DNA of 64,000 nucleotides from Protula sp. h YS-2021 (GCA_949752745.1 OX457026.1:40094394-40158393); one strand, 5' to 3'. Shown: positions 36,014-47,813, numbered from the stretch's first letter. A program made the numbers and translations. The notes: generated by a model not told the origin, from the sequence alone.

Positions 36014-36284
36014 ACGGCGGCTGCTGCCTCGTGAGTGTAATTAAGTGGTCTAACGTTTTTATTTCGTCCCAAAAAGTTAACTTCTTACATTTTAGTTTTT
36101 TGTTACCGCTGGCTCTTTTAAATTTAGTTATTTGTATTGTCTTTTCCTCCCTTATGTTTGCTGAGGGATAGTTTATTGAGGCAAATGATAATTTTCAAGT
36201 ATATTCATAATGCTCCACTATTGATTCTTCATAATGTCCCCTACAAAACGTCAATCGATAAATTTCCGACGTCGAATAAGCATC

Positions 36285-36790
36285 GGAAAATATGCGTTTT
36301 ATAGAAATATAAAAAATACGTATAATACACGTTGGCAATATCGGCATCTTTTTTCCGATGTATTTCCAACGTCGTTTATACATAGGAAAATATGCGTTTT
36401 ATAGACGTATAAAATAATACGTATAATGTACGATTGCAATATCGACATCTTTTTTCCGATGTATTTCCGACGTCGTTTATACATAGGAAAATATGCGTTT
36501 TATAGACGTATAAAATAAAACGTATAATGTACGATTGCAATATCGGCATATTTTTTCCGATGTATTTCCGACGTCGTTTATACATAGGAAAATATGCGTT
36601 TTATAGACGTATGAAATAATACGTATAATATACAAATGCAATATCGGCATCTTTTTTCCGATGTATTTCCGACGTCGTTTATACATAGGAAAATATGCGT
36701 TTTATAGACGTTTAAAAAAAATACGTATAATACGCGTTGGCAATATCGGCATCTTTTTTCCGACGCATTTTCGATGCATATACGATGTTT
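36285..36790. repeat. 101-bp tandem repeat, five copies
   Basis: The word 'ggaaaatatgcgttttata' starts at 36285, 36385, 36486, 36587 and 36688, i.e. spacing 100-101 bp. Copies are about 90% alike by eye. Confidence 0.95.
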
Positions 36791-37140
36791 CTAAAAATGC
36801 GTATATATTCCGCCGTATATCCAACGTATAAACGATGTTTCAAATCCGCTGCCAACGCTGCCGATGCAATTTAGAGATTAACGACGTCGTTTATGCGTCG
36901 GCAGTTTTGTAGGGAAGGGCGGGATCGCTCGAGTGGGGGCAAGATGTGATGAATAAAAACACATGCTTCGGTATTCACAAAATTAACTTTGCAGTTAACT
37001 TGACTTCTAGAAGCGAAAATCGGTTGATCTAGCTGTATCATGTAAATTTTAAGTTGAATTTTGCCTGTTAAACAGGTTAAATTTATTAATTTGCTTTCTG
37101 ATGTCCTCGTTGCCAAAGGGGCAGAATGAAATCAGTTAAC

Positions 37141-37742
37141 TCCCAGCAAACAACCGACGTCTTTTTTGGTTGAAAAAAAGGTTGGATTTTGGTCGCGACG
37201 ACTTCACAACCATATTCTGACCTATTACCCCAAAACCCGACTTTATTCCGACGTCGAGACGACGTCGGTTTTCTGACGTCATTCCGACGTTGCAAAACGA
37301 CCAAAAAGCGATGAACATTATTATCGCTCACCGGAAATGGAAGTCATTTTGAAAAATAGGAAGAAAAAACGTAATTTTTACATGAAAATTTTAGAATTTT
37401 GATGGCGCCTCGGTATTTTTCTTCATAGATTGTAAAAATGTACATGGCAAATGCTTTCGTATGTATTTCACAACAGCAGTTGAATGATTAATTATCTATT
37501 AATTATATAACTCTAGTCAGTTTCAGGTCGGAATCCGACGTCGGTTCCAATTTCATACACAACCTAAAACCTACTTAATTTCGACGTCGGATTTAGGTCG
37601 CAACCCGACGTCATTCTGTAATTGAAAACCCGACGTCGGTTCCATTTCATATACAACCATAACCGGCACGTCAGTCCAACGTCGCAAACGTCGGGTCACG
37701 ACGTCGACCCGACGTCATTCTGACGTCTTAATGTTTGCTGGG
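37141..37742. mobile_element. Short non-autonomous element with CCCAGCAAACA termini
   Basis: Left end CCCAGCAAACAACCGACGTC at 37141; right end at 37742 is the reverse complement of CCCAGCAAACATTAAGACGT. Both ends continue into CGACGTC-type palindromes ('ccgacgtcgagacgacgtcgg'-like). It is about 600 bp without coding capacity. No clear target-site duplication is seen, so the superfamily is unassigned. Confidence 0.7.
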
Positions 37743-37884
37743 CTCTATCAATTATGAGTTAACTTATGTGAATACCGCCATAGAAGTAGGATTTCGTGTG
37801 TTTTACTTCACTATAATAAACTTAAATGAGGAGGGGCCCATTCCGTGGAGAGTTAACGAAGAGAGCCTGTTAAACCGATCTGGG

Positions 37885-39480
37885 CCGAACCGAAAACGCC
37901 ACTCCAAGCCTCTGGTGACACAATCCCGAAACCTCCGACTGGATGGTAGCTCTACTAACCGTTTTCGAGATAATGGTAAACTTCCGGTTTTTGACCTTGA
38001 CCATGACGAGAGAGGCCAAGGTCACCGAGGTACCTCTTAAGTAACGTCATTTGGGCCCAAAGGGTCGAAAATTAACTCAAAATCTCTTATCGTTTTCGAG
38101 ATAATGGTCAACTTCCGGTTTTTGACCTTGACCATGACGGAGGAGGTCAAGGTCACCGAGGCACCTCTTATATGACGTCCTTTAGACCCAAAGGGTCGGA
38201 AATGAGCTCAAAATCGCTCTTTCTATAAATGTTTTCGAGATAATGGTCAACTTCCGGTTTTTGACCTTGCCCATGGCGGAGGAGGTCAAGGTCATCGTGG
38301 TACCTCTTACTTTGGGCTCAACGGGTCGAAAAGTAACTCAAAATCGTTCTATCTCTAATCGTTTTCGAGATAATGGTCAATTTTCGATTTTTGATTTTGA
38401 CCATGACGGAGGAGGTCAAGGTCACCGAGGCACCTCTTATGTAACGTCATTTGGCCCAAAGGGTCGAAAAATAATCAAAATCGCTCTCTCTCTAACCGTT
38501 TTCGAGAAAATGGTCAACTTCCGGTTTTTGACCTTTACCATGACGGAGGAGGTCAAGGTCACCGAGATACCTCTTAAGTAACGTCATTTTGGCCCAAAGG
38601 GTAGAAAATTAACTCAAAAATCGTTCTATCTCTTACCGTTTTCGAGACAATGGTCAACTTCCGGTTTTTGACCTTGACCATGACGGAGGAGGTCAAGATC
38701 ACCGAGGTACCTCTTAAATAACGTCTTTTAGGCTCAAAGGGTCGAAAATAGGCTCAAAATCGCTCTCTAACCGTTTTCGAGATAATGGTCAGCTTCCGGT
38801 TTTTGGCTTTGACCATGACGGGGGAGGTCAAGGCTACCGAGGCACCTCTTATATAACGTCTGTTGGGCCGAAAGGGTCGAAAATTAACTCAAAATCGCTT
38901 TCTCTCTCTAACCGTTTTCGAGAAAATGGTCAACTTCCGGTTTTTGACCTTTACCATGACGGAGGAGATCAAGGTCACCGAGGCACCTCTTATATGACGT
39001 CTTTTAGACCCAAAGGGTCGAAAATAAGCTCACAATCGTCCTATCTATAACTGTTTTCGAGAAAATGGTCAACTTCTGGTTTTTGACCTTGACCATGGCG
39101 GAGGAGGTCAAGGTCATCGTGGTACCTCTGAAGTAGCGTCTTTTGGGCCCAACGGCTAGAAAAGTAACTCAAAATCGCTCTATCTCTAATCGTTTTCGAG
39201 ATAATTCGAGGAGGTCAAGGTTACCGAGGCACCTCTGAAGTAACGTCTTTTGGGCCCAAAGGGTTGAAAGTAAGTTCAAAGTCGCTCGATCATGACGAAG
39301 GAGGTCAGGGTCACCGGGGTACCTCTTACATAACGTCTTTTAGACCCAAAGGATCGAAAATAAGCTCAAAATCGCTTTATCTCTAAAGTTTTCGAGATAA
39401 TGGTCAACTTCCGGTTTTTGGCCTTGACCATGACGGAGGAGGTCAAGGTCACCGAGGTACCTCTAATATAACGTCTTTTT
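37885..39480 (+). repeat. Satellite array, about 137-bp units, 11 copies, TCAAGGTCA-bearing
   Basis: The word 'gttttcgaga' (or close variants) starts at 37961, 38092, 38231, 38361, 38498, 38638, 38773, 38914, 39053, 39192 and 39388, mostly 130-141 bp apart. Each unit holds 'aacttccggtttttgacc', 'catgacggaggaggtcaagg', 'caccgaggtacctctta', and 'aacgtcttttgggcccaaa'. ORFs at 37735-38040 and 38243-38581 are readings of the repeat. A related tail unit ('gcggatttcacgaca' ... 'ggagttttctggaaacc') is present twice, at 39500-39596 and 39655-39748. Confidence 0.95.
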
Positions 39481-39759
39481 GGTCAAGGTCAAAAAATTTT
39501 GCGGATTTCACGACAACTCATTACCCTCTATGTCTCTGCCAAGTACCGTCTTTCTACTACAAACCCTGTAGGGGGAGTTTTCTGGAAACCACTTTGAGGT
39601 CAAAAATGCTTTGACCTCAATTTGACCTTGACCTTGAAGGTTAAGGTAAAACAAATTTGCGGATTTCACGACATATCATCACCCTCTTTCTCTGTGCCAA
39701 ATTTCATCGTCCTACGTCAAATAGCGTAGGAGTTTTCTGGAAACCTCCGAGACAGAAAA

Positions 39760-41565
39760 AAGAAACAAAAAACGGAAGGAATAAACAGCCAGAATTCTTA
39801 GCAAAGCATACCCATTTGCAAACTATGTTTGCAAGTGGGAATGATTATGACAAAGGATTCATTTTGGACCGCCGCTAGGCACTGCATAGAGGTAGCTATA
39901 AAACTGCACAGCAGAAACCAACCACTGCGTTACCAGTCTCTACAGTTCCAAAAGACGAGGATGGCATGGGGTCAATTCACTACTTCTCGCAGCCCCACTG
40001 CAGCTTACTGAACAACTACGCTCTACAGTACAAGCGCACTCAGCTGACACTGCGGCGGTGTGCCATCGTCGGGTTCTGGTTGTCTGTGGAAGACGAAATA
40101 ACGTCTACCTTTCGACGGTGAATAGCAGTCGATTATCCGATATCTAATCAAAGTTGCGGATACGTTGAAATCGAAGTCAAAACGATGTCTATCCCTCGAC
40201 GTTCAACAGATGTCGGGAAAGCGATGTTGTACAGACTTCGCGAAAATGTAGAATCTTGCAAACCACAGTCATAATGTGGTAACGCCCCTGTCACAGTACC
40301 CCTGCTCTTGGGTCAGCTGGTCATGCAGGATATTTATGAAGTCGATGTCCATGAATACTTTTTCACAAGCATGGGAAAAAAATTGCATGCTCTTGAAATT
40401 CTCATATTTTGTGTTCTCGTTTTGGTTTGTCTTTAAAGGGACCTGTCATAGGTACCACTTCCAGTGAGTGATAAAGCAAAGAGGTTTTTATTTCAGTAAT
40501 GAATCCAGCGCCAACAAATCCCCCACAAACGTATTTCCAAAGGCAACGTTCAGAGTTAATCCTGTAGGCTCAGTTGGGTCGCACGACATTTGCGCTCCAA
40601 CAGATTTTGTTAGTGTTTTTTTGTGTTGAGTGCTGAGGTTTTTATGTTATCCAGGTCACTGTCATTTTCTGCACGTAGTTTTTAATTATTCTAAAACTAA
40701 ACTACAGAATTTACATTGGCATGCATTAATTTTACGCGCCCCGTGGCTGAGTTTTTTCGTGTTCCGAAGTTAAGAAATCTGTTCGAAAACATGTGATATC
40801 AAACAACCAAACTTGTGATAAAGCGCATGTTCAGAGGCGTTCTTAAAAGACAGACTTTACGTTTACTTATCTTGGGAGATAAGCAGTAACTAACATGTAA
40901 AATATATGTGCTGCACGACAAAAGAAATTGTCGAGAGGTCATTTTAATGATCGCGAAAAAAAAACAACAAAATTTATAGCATGAACATTTTGATTTTTTG
41001 GGCATATATACCGCCTTAACCGATGACATCGCCATACTTCCCGCACCACCTAATGGGGTGCCGCGCTCATCTCTATGATTGCCTTATTAAGCCGGGGTTC
41101 TACAAAAACGTGTTTGGCTTTTGTAAGGGATATTCTCAATCTATCTATTTCTTATAACATTAAGCTGACTGGCACATACTCCTGCAGCCGTACGAACAAC
41201 ATCTCGGAATAGATCTCCACAGCCCTCAGCCGCCCTCACTTTGTTTTCTCCCACACACACACCTCCCCTTCATTGATTTATTCACCACATGTTGCAGCTT
41301 TGTGTTTTCAGGAGAAGTCAGGCTCTCGGGATAACCGAATCGAGAGAGCAGCATTCGCAGGGGAAACCGACTCTCGCCCTCTCCTGTACCTGATTAATTA
41401 TCAGGAACTAAATATCACGCAACTACATCATTTCAGGCGGACTTTGAACGGTTTTCTATCTTTAAGTGCCTTCGCTTAACTTTATTTGCCCGCTTGTGTT
41501 GTGAGCTTGGTCGAATGAATAAAAGAAGCAGCGAAAAGATAAATTACCGTATGTATGACATTTAG
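39760..41565. other. No gene; contains one partial copy of the 43751 element
   Basis: Segment 40040-40480 matches the element at 43751-44803 in order: 'gtcgggttctggttgtctg', 'aacgtctacctttcga', 'catgcaggatatttatgaag', 'ctcttgaaattctcatattt'. Both ends of this copy are truncated. Elsewhere I see nothing coding. Confidence 0.6.
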
Positions 41566-41640
41566 ACGAGCGACGTTTAGCCGAGCGACCTTTTGCCGAG
41601 CGACATTTTGCCGAGCGACATTTTTCCGAAATTGACATCC
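41566..41640. repeat. Short tandem of 'gccgagcgacattt' units (Mutator-end-like)
   Basis: About five 15-16-bp units, for example 'gccgagcgaccttttgccg'. This is the same architecture as the sub-repeat ends of the Mutator-like element at 45529-48653, but a different sequence. No inverted partner is found in the window. Confidence 0.6.
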
Positions 41641-42159
41641 ACCACATTTTAGCGACATTCATTATTGTGTGATCTATCTTTTTTAACCGAGTCGTCAAAG
41701 TGTATTCGGAAATCGTTGCTTTATGAAAGCAGTCTCAAGACTTTAAGTTTCAATGAATAAATAAAGATACTTTTAATGAATAAATAAAGAGACTTCATTT
41801 AGTTTAAAACGAGTTCGGGTGCATAGTTATGTAGCAAGGTTCAATGCATGATGGGAAAGGGAGCGAAAAGCCTCTAGATTCTGACTTACTAAAGCAATCC
41901 CCCACCCCCTGAACTAGGTCAGTGATTGGCAGTTTTGCCGCGTTTAGACCGGACAGGGGACGTACACGATGCCTTCTAGACATCACTTCGCCATCGCCTG
42001 TGTTAAGCTTTGGGCTCAGTGGCCAATCCTTTATTTCCCTGCCTCTGTTATCATTAGAGTAACTAGACCGAATTCCTCTCGATAGCAGAATAGCATACTT
42101 GGAAAAACCACAAGAGACAATGTATGTTGTACGTGATGACCGACGCCAAAGCCACCTCT

Positions 42160-42600
42160 TTAGCAAGGCCTTTTAGGTTCAAACGGTCGAAAATGAGCTC
42201 AAAATAGCTCTATCGCTAACCGTTTAAGTCAAAGTCGAAAAAGGGAAGTTGACCATTATCACGAAAACGGTTAGAGAAACAGCAATCTTCAGGGCTTTTT
42301 TTCTACTTTTATGGCCCAAACAACGTTATATAAGAGGTAACTCAGTGATCTTTATCTTCTCGGTTGCGGCCAAGATTAAAAACCGGAAGCTGATCTTAAT
42401 CTCGAAAACGGTTAGAAACGTTACATAAGAGATACCTCGGTGACCTTGACCTTCAAAGTCAAGGTCAAGAACCGGAAGTAACTGCTCTCTCGAAAACGGT
42501 TACAGACAGGCTGATTTTGAGCTCGTTTTCGGCCCTTTGGGCCTAAAAAGCGGTATATAAGAGGTTCCTCGGTGACCTTGACCTCTGCATAATAGAACAC
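42160..42600. repeat. TCAAGGTCA satellite, head-to-head copies
   Basis: 42162-42230 is in the same orientation as the 37885 array ('ggtcgaaaatgagctcaaaa', 'ctaaccgttt'). 42235-42595 is inverted, with about 2.5 units ('cgaaaacggttag', 'gagatacctcggtgacctt'). Confidence 0.85.
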
Positions 42601-43750
42601 TTTTTTTTCGTGAATTATTCAAGTGAATCACTCCGTTGTCTAGTTTGGCATTAGCCTTTATCAATATGTATTACCTCTGCGTCATGTTGAGAAAGATATA
42701 TTTAAAATCTGAGTAAGCAAATTCCGTAGTAACTTTTATTGCAGTCGGTCTTTCATGCTATGCCCTAAGATTTGTCAACTAATGGCAATTTTGCCTCAAT
42801 TTATCATTTCATGCGGGGTCGCATGCGGGGATAAAGAGGCACACTGCTGGTGTGTCCCTGGCAAAAATTTTCTAAATATTGATAGTCGGCATTGGTATTT
42901 TCTGATTTTCTAATGCCTTTATATTTTTATATACAGCACTAGAGTTACTGTATGGCGATATATTCTAGAACTTTTGCTATTTTTAAAAACATTTTTCACT
43001 GGCCACGGGTAATTTTAAGGGTTTTTATTAGGCGATTTGCGTTAGCTGCACTCAACTAGTTCCCGGGAACAACAGAAAATGGTTATCGTTATGCCACTGG
43101 GGTGTGAAATATTCAATAGACTTACCTGCGATTCACTGAGTTGATAAGCAAGTGAATTTCCGCAAGATTTTCATTGCCGCGCCACCAACGGTTGCGAAAT
43201 ATCTAGCTGTGATCCAACACAGTGAACACATTAAAGGTTTGCATTTCAACCATTACTGTGAGATATCATACCTGTAAGATAGCAGTATGTTTATAAAAAC
43301 CATTTGTGCATACTGCACCGTACTGAAGTACTTAGCGCCGCCTTCGTTTTATTGATAATTCTACAGGCTTTAATGTTCCTCATTGAAGGTAGATTTTCTC
43401 CTAATCAAATAGTGCATACTTTCGAAATGTGAAGAGCTCTCGATTGAAAAATCAAACAAGCTGGTGATTAGAAATCAGCAATAAGGATATCTGTGGGGTC
43501 ACATCACCTAAAAGTTGTATATGTATGTGTGTCATCCATTCCATTTTTTAAATGTCAGAAAAATGCAAAACCTACACACAAAAATAGCCCTTTTCTCAGG
43601 GTGGGGTCCACAACATGAACCCTTCGAAATGTGAAATGTGTTGCAAGATCATTTACTATATTGCGTGCAAAAGTTGCTCAGCTATCATACCCTGAGCATT
43701 TTTTGTATACTTGGAAACGGCATCGGAGAGCCCTTTTAAAAACTTATCAT
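42601..43750. other. No gene recognised
   Basis: AT-rich with stops in all frames. The only long ORF (from 43631) runs into the repeat element at 43751 and is a by-product. Confidence 0.4.
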
Positions 43751-44803
43751 CCCAGTAAACATTGCGACGTTAGAACAACGTTTGATAGACGCTGCATCCG
43801 ACGTCGGATCACTGTCGGGTGTATGGTTGTTTATGGAAGTCAAAACGAAGTCCATCTTCCAGCTTTGGTAGCAGTCGAGTATTTGAAGTCTAATCAATGT
43901 TGTGTTCAGGTTAAGATGGGAGTCAAAACAACGTCTACCTTTCGATATTTGTATAGACGTAGGGAAAGTGACGTTGCACAGCCTTGGGAAAATAATATTC
44001 TTGAGTCGCCATCTTGAAAGCCCTTGTGTCATCTGGCCATGCAGGATATGTATGAAGTCAATGTCAGTGAATATTTTATTTATTTATTTATTTTTTTTTT
44101 CCCCACAGGGAATATATGCGATCGACCGCGTGTCGGTCTGTCGGTCTGTCGGTTGGTCTGTCATCAAGAACTTGTTAACATGATAACCTAAAAACTCTTG
44201 CAAGGATTTTAATGAAATTTGGTTTGTAGTTTGTTAACAAACTAGATCGATATTGTAAATGGGCCAGGTTCGTCCAAGGAAAATAGACCAGCTGGACTTG
44301 GAAAATTTCAGCTCTTGATTGACTATTGATGGCCGTGTTTAACTGACGGGGGGTCTGTGGGGGAATATGTGGGCTATGCACAATGCTCTAGTTTTCAAAA
44401 GTTTGTTAAAAAGGAACTTGTGCACTCTTGAAATTCTTATATTTTACGTCCTCGTTTTGATCTACTTTCAAAGTGACATGTCAGCAGTAGCCAGGAGGTT
44501 TTTTTTGGTTCTGAGTCCGACTTCTATTCAGTCATTTTCTCGAGGTCTGTTCAACGTTGTGCCAAAGATGTTCATCAGACCTCGGAGAGAATTGTGTTTT
44601 GGTTGCAACCAAAAGCCATGTCCAAACAACGTTGCTTTCCCAAAATATTTTTTTAACGTTTTATCAAGACGTTGATGAGACCTGGATCTCTGGTTGTAAC
44701 CAATCACAACCAAAATACAATCCAAGTTAAAGTTGTGGTTTGGTCTAGTCAAACATCGAAACCTCAAATCGACCTTGAATTGACATTAGAATGTTCACTG
44801 GGT
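43751..44803. mobile_element. Non-autonomous element with CCCAGTAAACATT termini, carrying a nested insertion
   Basis: Left end CCCAGTAAACATTGCGACGT; right end is the reverse complement of CCCAGTGAACATTCTAATGT. The family resembles the CCCAGCAAACA element at 37141 in its termini. Compared with the partial copy at 40040-40480, this copy has about 300 extra bases between 'gtgaatattt' (44070) and 'cttgtgcactcttgaaatt' (44418), starting with an A/T-rich 'atttatttattt' run, so another repeat probably inserted here. No coding capacity. Confidence 0.65.
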
Positions 44804-44881
44804 AGAACAGCACGTCGCTTTCTCGGAACTTATCTACTTCGCTGACTTAAAAAAAACTTTCAAAGGTCAGTTCATTGACTT

Positions 44882-44926
44882 ATGAGCTGGGGTGCAGTAT
44901 TTTTTAAGTACTGCACCCCAGCTCAT
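44882..44926. repeat. Perfect inverted repeat, 18-bp arms, 9-nt loop
   Basis: Arms 44882-44899 (ATGAGCTGGGGTGCAGTA) and 44909-44926 (its exact reverse complement) flank the loop TTTTTTAAG. No T-run follows, and this is eukaryotic DNA, so it is not read as a terminator. Confidence 0.97.
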
Positions 44927-44929
44927 CAC

Positions 44930-45528
44930 GTGTGACTATCTGGTCGTCAAGGGCACCCTGCTCCCCCTGCCCCACCCCCGCAAAAATTCTTTAAATAAAA
45001 TTTGTCGTTAATCCCGTCAGTAATCCATAAATTCTCCCCATCTCCCGTTCTCCGATTTCTTGTGTGAACAAATATTAGGTGAGAGTGTGATGGTGAATTC
45101 TGGCGAAAATTCTTGTTTTCATTTAAGCTATTTTTCTGTATTAACTTATGTATCTTTTCTTATTAACACTGACCAACTAACCGCTAACAAATAACCGAAT
45201 TAAGGCTTGATTACTGCGTAATATTGATATAGATTTCATGGCGTCGAAATGCAACGAAAAATCATGTTGACATTACAAGGAACGGGTAATAAAAAATATG
45301 ATCATCTCGAATGCGCTTCAGCATCAAAATTCGTTATTTGAAGAGAAAACAGAAAACAGAAGATTGTTTTAAATTTAGAATTAAATAATAAGTAAAAAAT
45401 TATCACATTTAATTAAAAAAGAATGTAATGTTTTGATAACTACAGTACGAATGTTGTTCAGATTTGTTTGAATGTCACCTTATTTGAAATGGAAAGCTCT
45501 AAACGGTAAGTTTATATGTGATGGGAAC
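44930..45528. other. No gene recognised
   Basis: AT-rich with no ORF of note. It flanks the left end of the Mutator-like element. Confidence 0.4.
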
Positions 45529-45622
45529 AGGGCATTTGCCGGTGAGACAATTGCAGGTGGACAGTTGCCTGTGGGACATTTGCGGTTTGGGACATTTGCC
45601 GGTGGGACTTTTGCCGGTATTT
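45529..45622 (+). repeat. Left inverted end of the MULE, sub-repeat structure
   Basis: Reads AGGGCATTTGCCGGTGAGAC, with repeated 'gggacatttgccggt' units (degenerate 14-16-bp period, about five). The order of the variant units is mirrored in the right end, so they are true inverted ends rather than a chance minisatellite. Confidence 0.85.
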
Positions 45623-45715
45623 TGAAAATTTTAAGGCGTTTTTTTTTGGTAAATTTGATATTTCACCAGTTATTCCCCAAGATATGATCAATAAATTATG
45701 TTTTGGCCTTTAATA

Positions 45716-46090
45716 TCATTGAAGTCTCTTTTAGGATATCATCAATGCCTGAGATTGCAATCATTATACCCTCTTTATAATTAGCAATTTTCACATTTCG
45801 CATGATCTGTTTAATTGCGATTTCGACTTAATATTCATAAGTACAATGAACTTCCTGCTTTTAAGCGGAGGATAATACTTACCTTGCATTGTGCATCAGA
45901 GCCAGTCTCTTTTGTGCTGTCATCAATGCCTGAGATTGCAATAATTACACACACTTAATAATCGCAATTTGCACATTTCGTATGATCTTCTTAATCGAAA
46001 TTTCGACATGATATTCACAATTGCAATGAACTTAATGCTTTTAAGCGGGAAGTAATAACTACCTTTCATTGTGCACCAAAGTCAGTACTC
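45716..46090. repeat. 181-bp direct duplication (two copies)
   Basis: 'atcaatgcctgagattgcaa' occurs at 45741 and 45922, with matching flanks from 'cagtctcttttgtgctg'-like to 'gcttttaagcggga' and 'cattgtgca'. It lies between the left MULE end and the LINE. Confidence 0.9.
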
Positions 46091-47757
46091 CTCCGGAGCA
46101 TATTGCACTTCTTTGCACGGAGTCGACCTCGAAATTGGCATATATCTCGAGCGCAAGCTCCGAAAGTGACAAAGCGGCATACAAGGAGCAGTGCAATTAT
46201 GTTAACTATCTTCTAAATGAGGCAATAACAAAGTTTTTAAGGAATAAAATTTGTGAGTCTAATTCCGATAAGAAGAAATTGTTTGAAACCGCCAAAGAAA
46301 TTCTGCACTGGAAAGGTGACCCAAAATATCCAAGCGACATTGAAACCAACCAGTTACCTTTCGATTTTGCCACCTATTTCTCCGATAAAATGATCAAGAT
46401 AAAAGATCAGACTCGTTCCAGTAGTGTGAATGAACTTGCTTCAGAATTTCAGGATAGCCAGGAAACGAATGCAATTTTGTCTAAATTTTCCGCTGCCACT
46501 GTGAAAGAATTTGAAAATATCATATCAACTTGAAATTCTGCAATATGTGACTTAAACCCTATTCATAGGGAACTTATTAAATTATGCAAGCATGAAATTT
46601 CTCCTGTTATAACTCAAATAGTGAACTTATCCCTTGAAGGTGCGGATGTTCCTGTTCCTCTAAAAATGCAGTCATTCGTCCACTATTGAAAAAAGTCGTC
46701 TCTAGATCCGAACAATTTCAAAAATTTCAGACCGGTTTCAATTCTGCCCTTCTTTGTAAAAGTCATCGAAAAAGTAGTTGCAAAGAGATTAAATACTTAC
46801 CTTAAAGAACACTCACTACTAAGTCAAAGACAGTCGGCGTATAAGGTATAACACTCGACAGAGACTGCTCTTCTACGAGTTCACGCGGATATTGCAAGGG
46901 CTGTCGAGCAGCACAAGGTTGCTGTGCTGCAGTTGTTAGATCTAAGTGCACCTTTCGACACCATATGCCACGACCGGCTGTTGAATCGACTTCACACTCG
47001 CCATGGGATACGAGGCAAAGCACAAGCAAGGTTCAAATCATACCTGACGAATAGATTCCAGTGTGTTTCACTCTTTGGGGTTTCTTTATATTTTCAAGAG
47101 TTGAAAACTGGTGTTCCGCAAGGTTCAGTCCTTGCACCTATCCTCTTTACCTTATACGTTGCCCCCTCGAAGATATCACCGGAAAGCATAAAATAGATAG
47201 TCACTTTTATGCGGATGACTCGCAACTGTACATGTCTTTTAGTCCGTCTAGTCCTTTTCACGAAAACATAAGTTCACTCGAAAAGTGTTTTTCCAACATT
47301 AGGCTTTGAATATCTGAAAATTATTTAAAATTAAATGATGATAAATCTGAAGTTATTCTCATTGGTCAAGTACAAATATTAGAAAATTTGATAGTGTTTC
47401 AGTTCGAGTCGAAGATGTGGAGGTTAAATTCCAGCCACATTTCTATTTCTGATGAGACCCTTTCTATGAACAGGTTTATTTCCAATAAAGTTCAAACGGC
47501 ATCTTACTACCTGCTGGCCATAGCTCGCATTAGAAAATATTTACATTCTGAGTGCGTCAAAACTTTAGTACATGCACTGGTAACATCAAGACTGGATTAT
47601 GCTAACAATTTACGTTTAGAAACTAACAAAACCATATATCAATATATCCATATATAGCCATATATATCCAATACTCAAAGATCCCCACTGGCTTCCTATT
47701 GCCAAAAGAATTGAGTTCAAAGTTCTAGTCATTTGTTTTAAAACGCTCACTAGTGGG
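46069..47757 (+). pseudogene. 5'-truncated LINE ORF2, RT domain (CR1/L2/jockey-like)
   Basis: The first reading (46069-46533) is the pre-RT linker (CESNSDKKKLFETAKEIL, LPFDFATYFSDKM). After a stop, about 46675-46860 reads KSSLDPNNFKNFRPVSILPF, KVIEKVVAKRL and LLSQRQSAYKV. Next come HKVAVLQLLDLSAPFDTICH (A box, 46915-46975), FKSYLTNRFQCVSL and LKTGVPQGSVLAPILFTLYV. A frameshift near 47165 leads to PLEDITGKHKIDSHFYADDS, with the YADD active site intact at 47208-47219. The thumb KVQTASYYLLAIARIRKYL and HALVTSRLDYANN follow at 47490-47615. No endonuclease is present. Stops and the frameshift make it inactive. It sits inside the MULE. Confidence 0.88.
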
Positions 47758-47813
47758 GAGAATTTTCTCTTATACGACAGTGGCGTATATTACTGTTCGG
47801 GACCGAGCGATCC

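Larger units (their letters stand above)
35457..36917. repeat. CGACGTC-rich palindromic repeat region with CCCTACAAA termini
   Basis: The left end (35457) starts CCCTACAAATTCTTCGACG and the right end (36917), read in reverse, starts CCCTACAAAACTGCCGACG. An internal CCCTACAAAACGTC at 36239 suggests two adjacent or nested elements. The interior is made of 'cgtataaaatgcgt', 'ggcaatatcgg' and 'ccgacg(c)at' words in both orientations, able to fold on itself. No target-site duplication is evident. ORFs across it are by-products. Confidence 0.65.

Noticed and set aside
37735..38581. ORFs of 101 and 112 codons with repeated 'VNFRFLT' and 'EEVKV' words
   Set aside because: They are readings of the 137-bp satellite; frame is kept only by chance in some units.
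44882..44926. Hairpin as a transcription terminator
   Set aside because: The genome is eukaryotic and no gene ends next to it.
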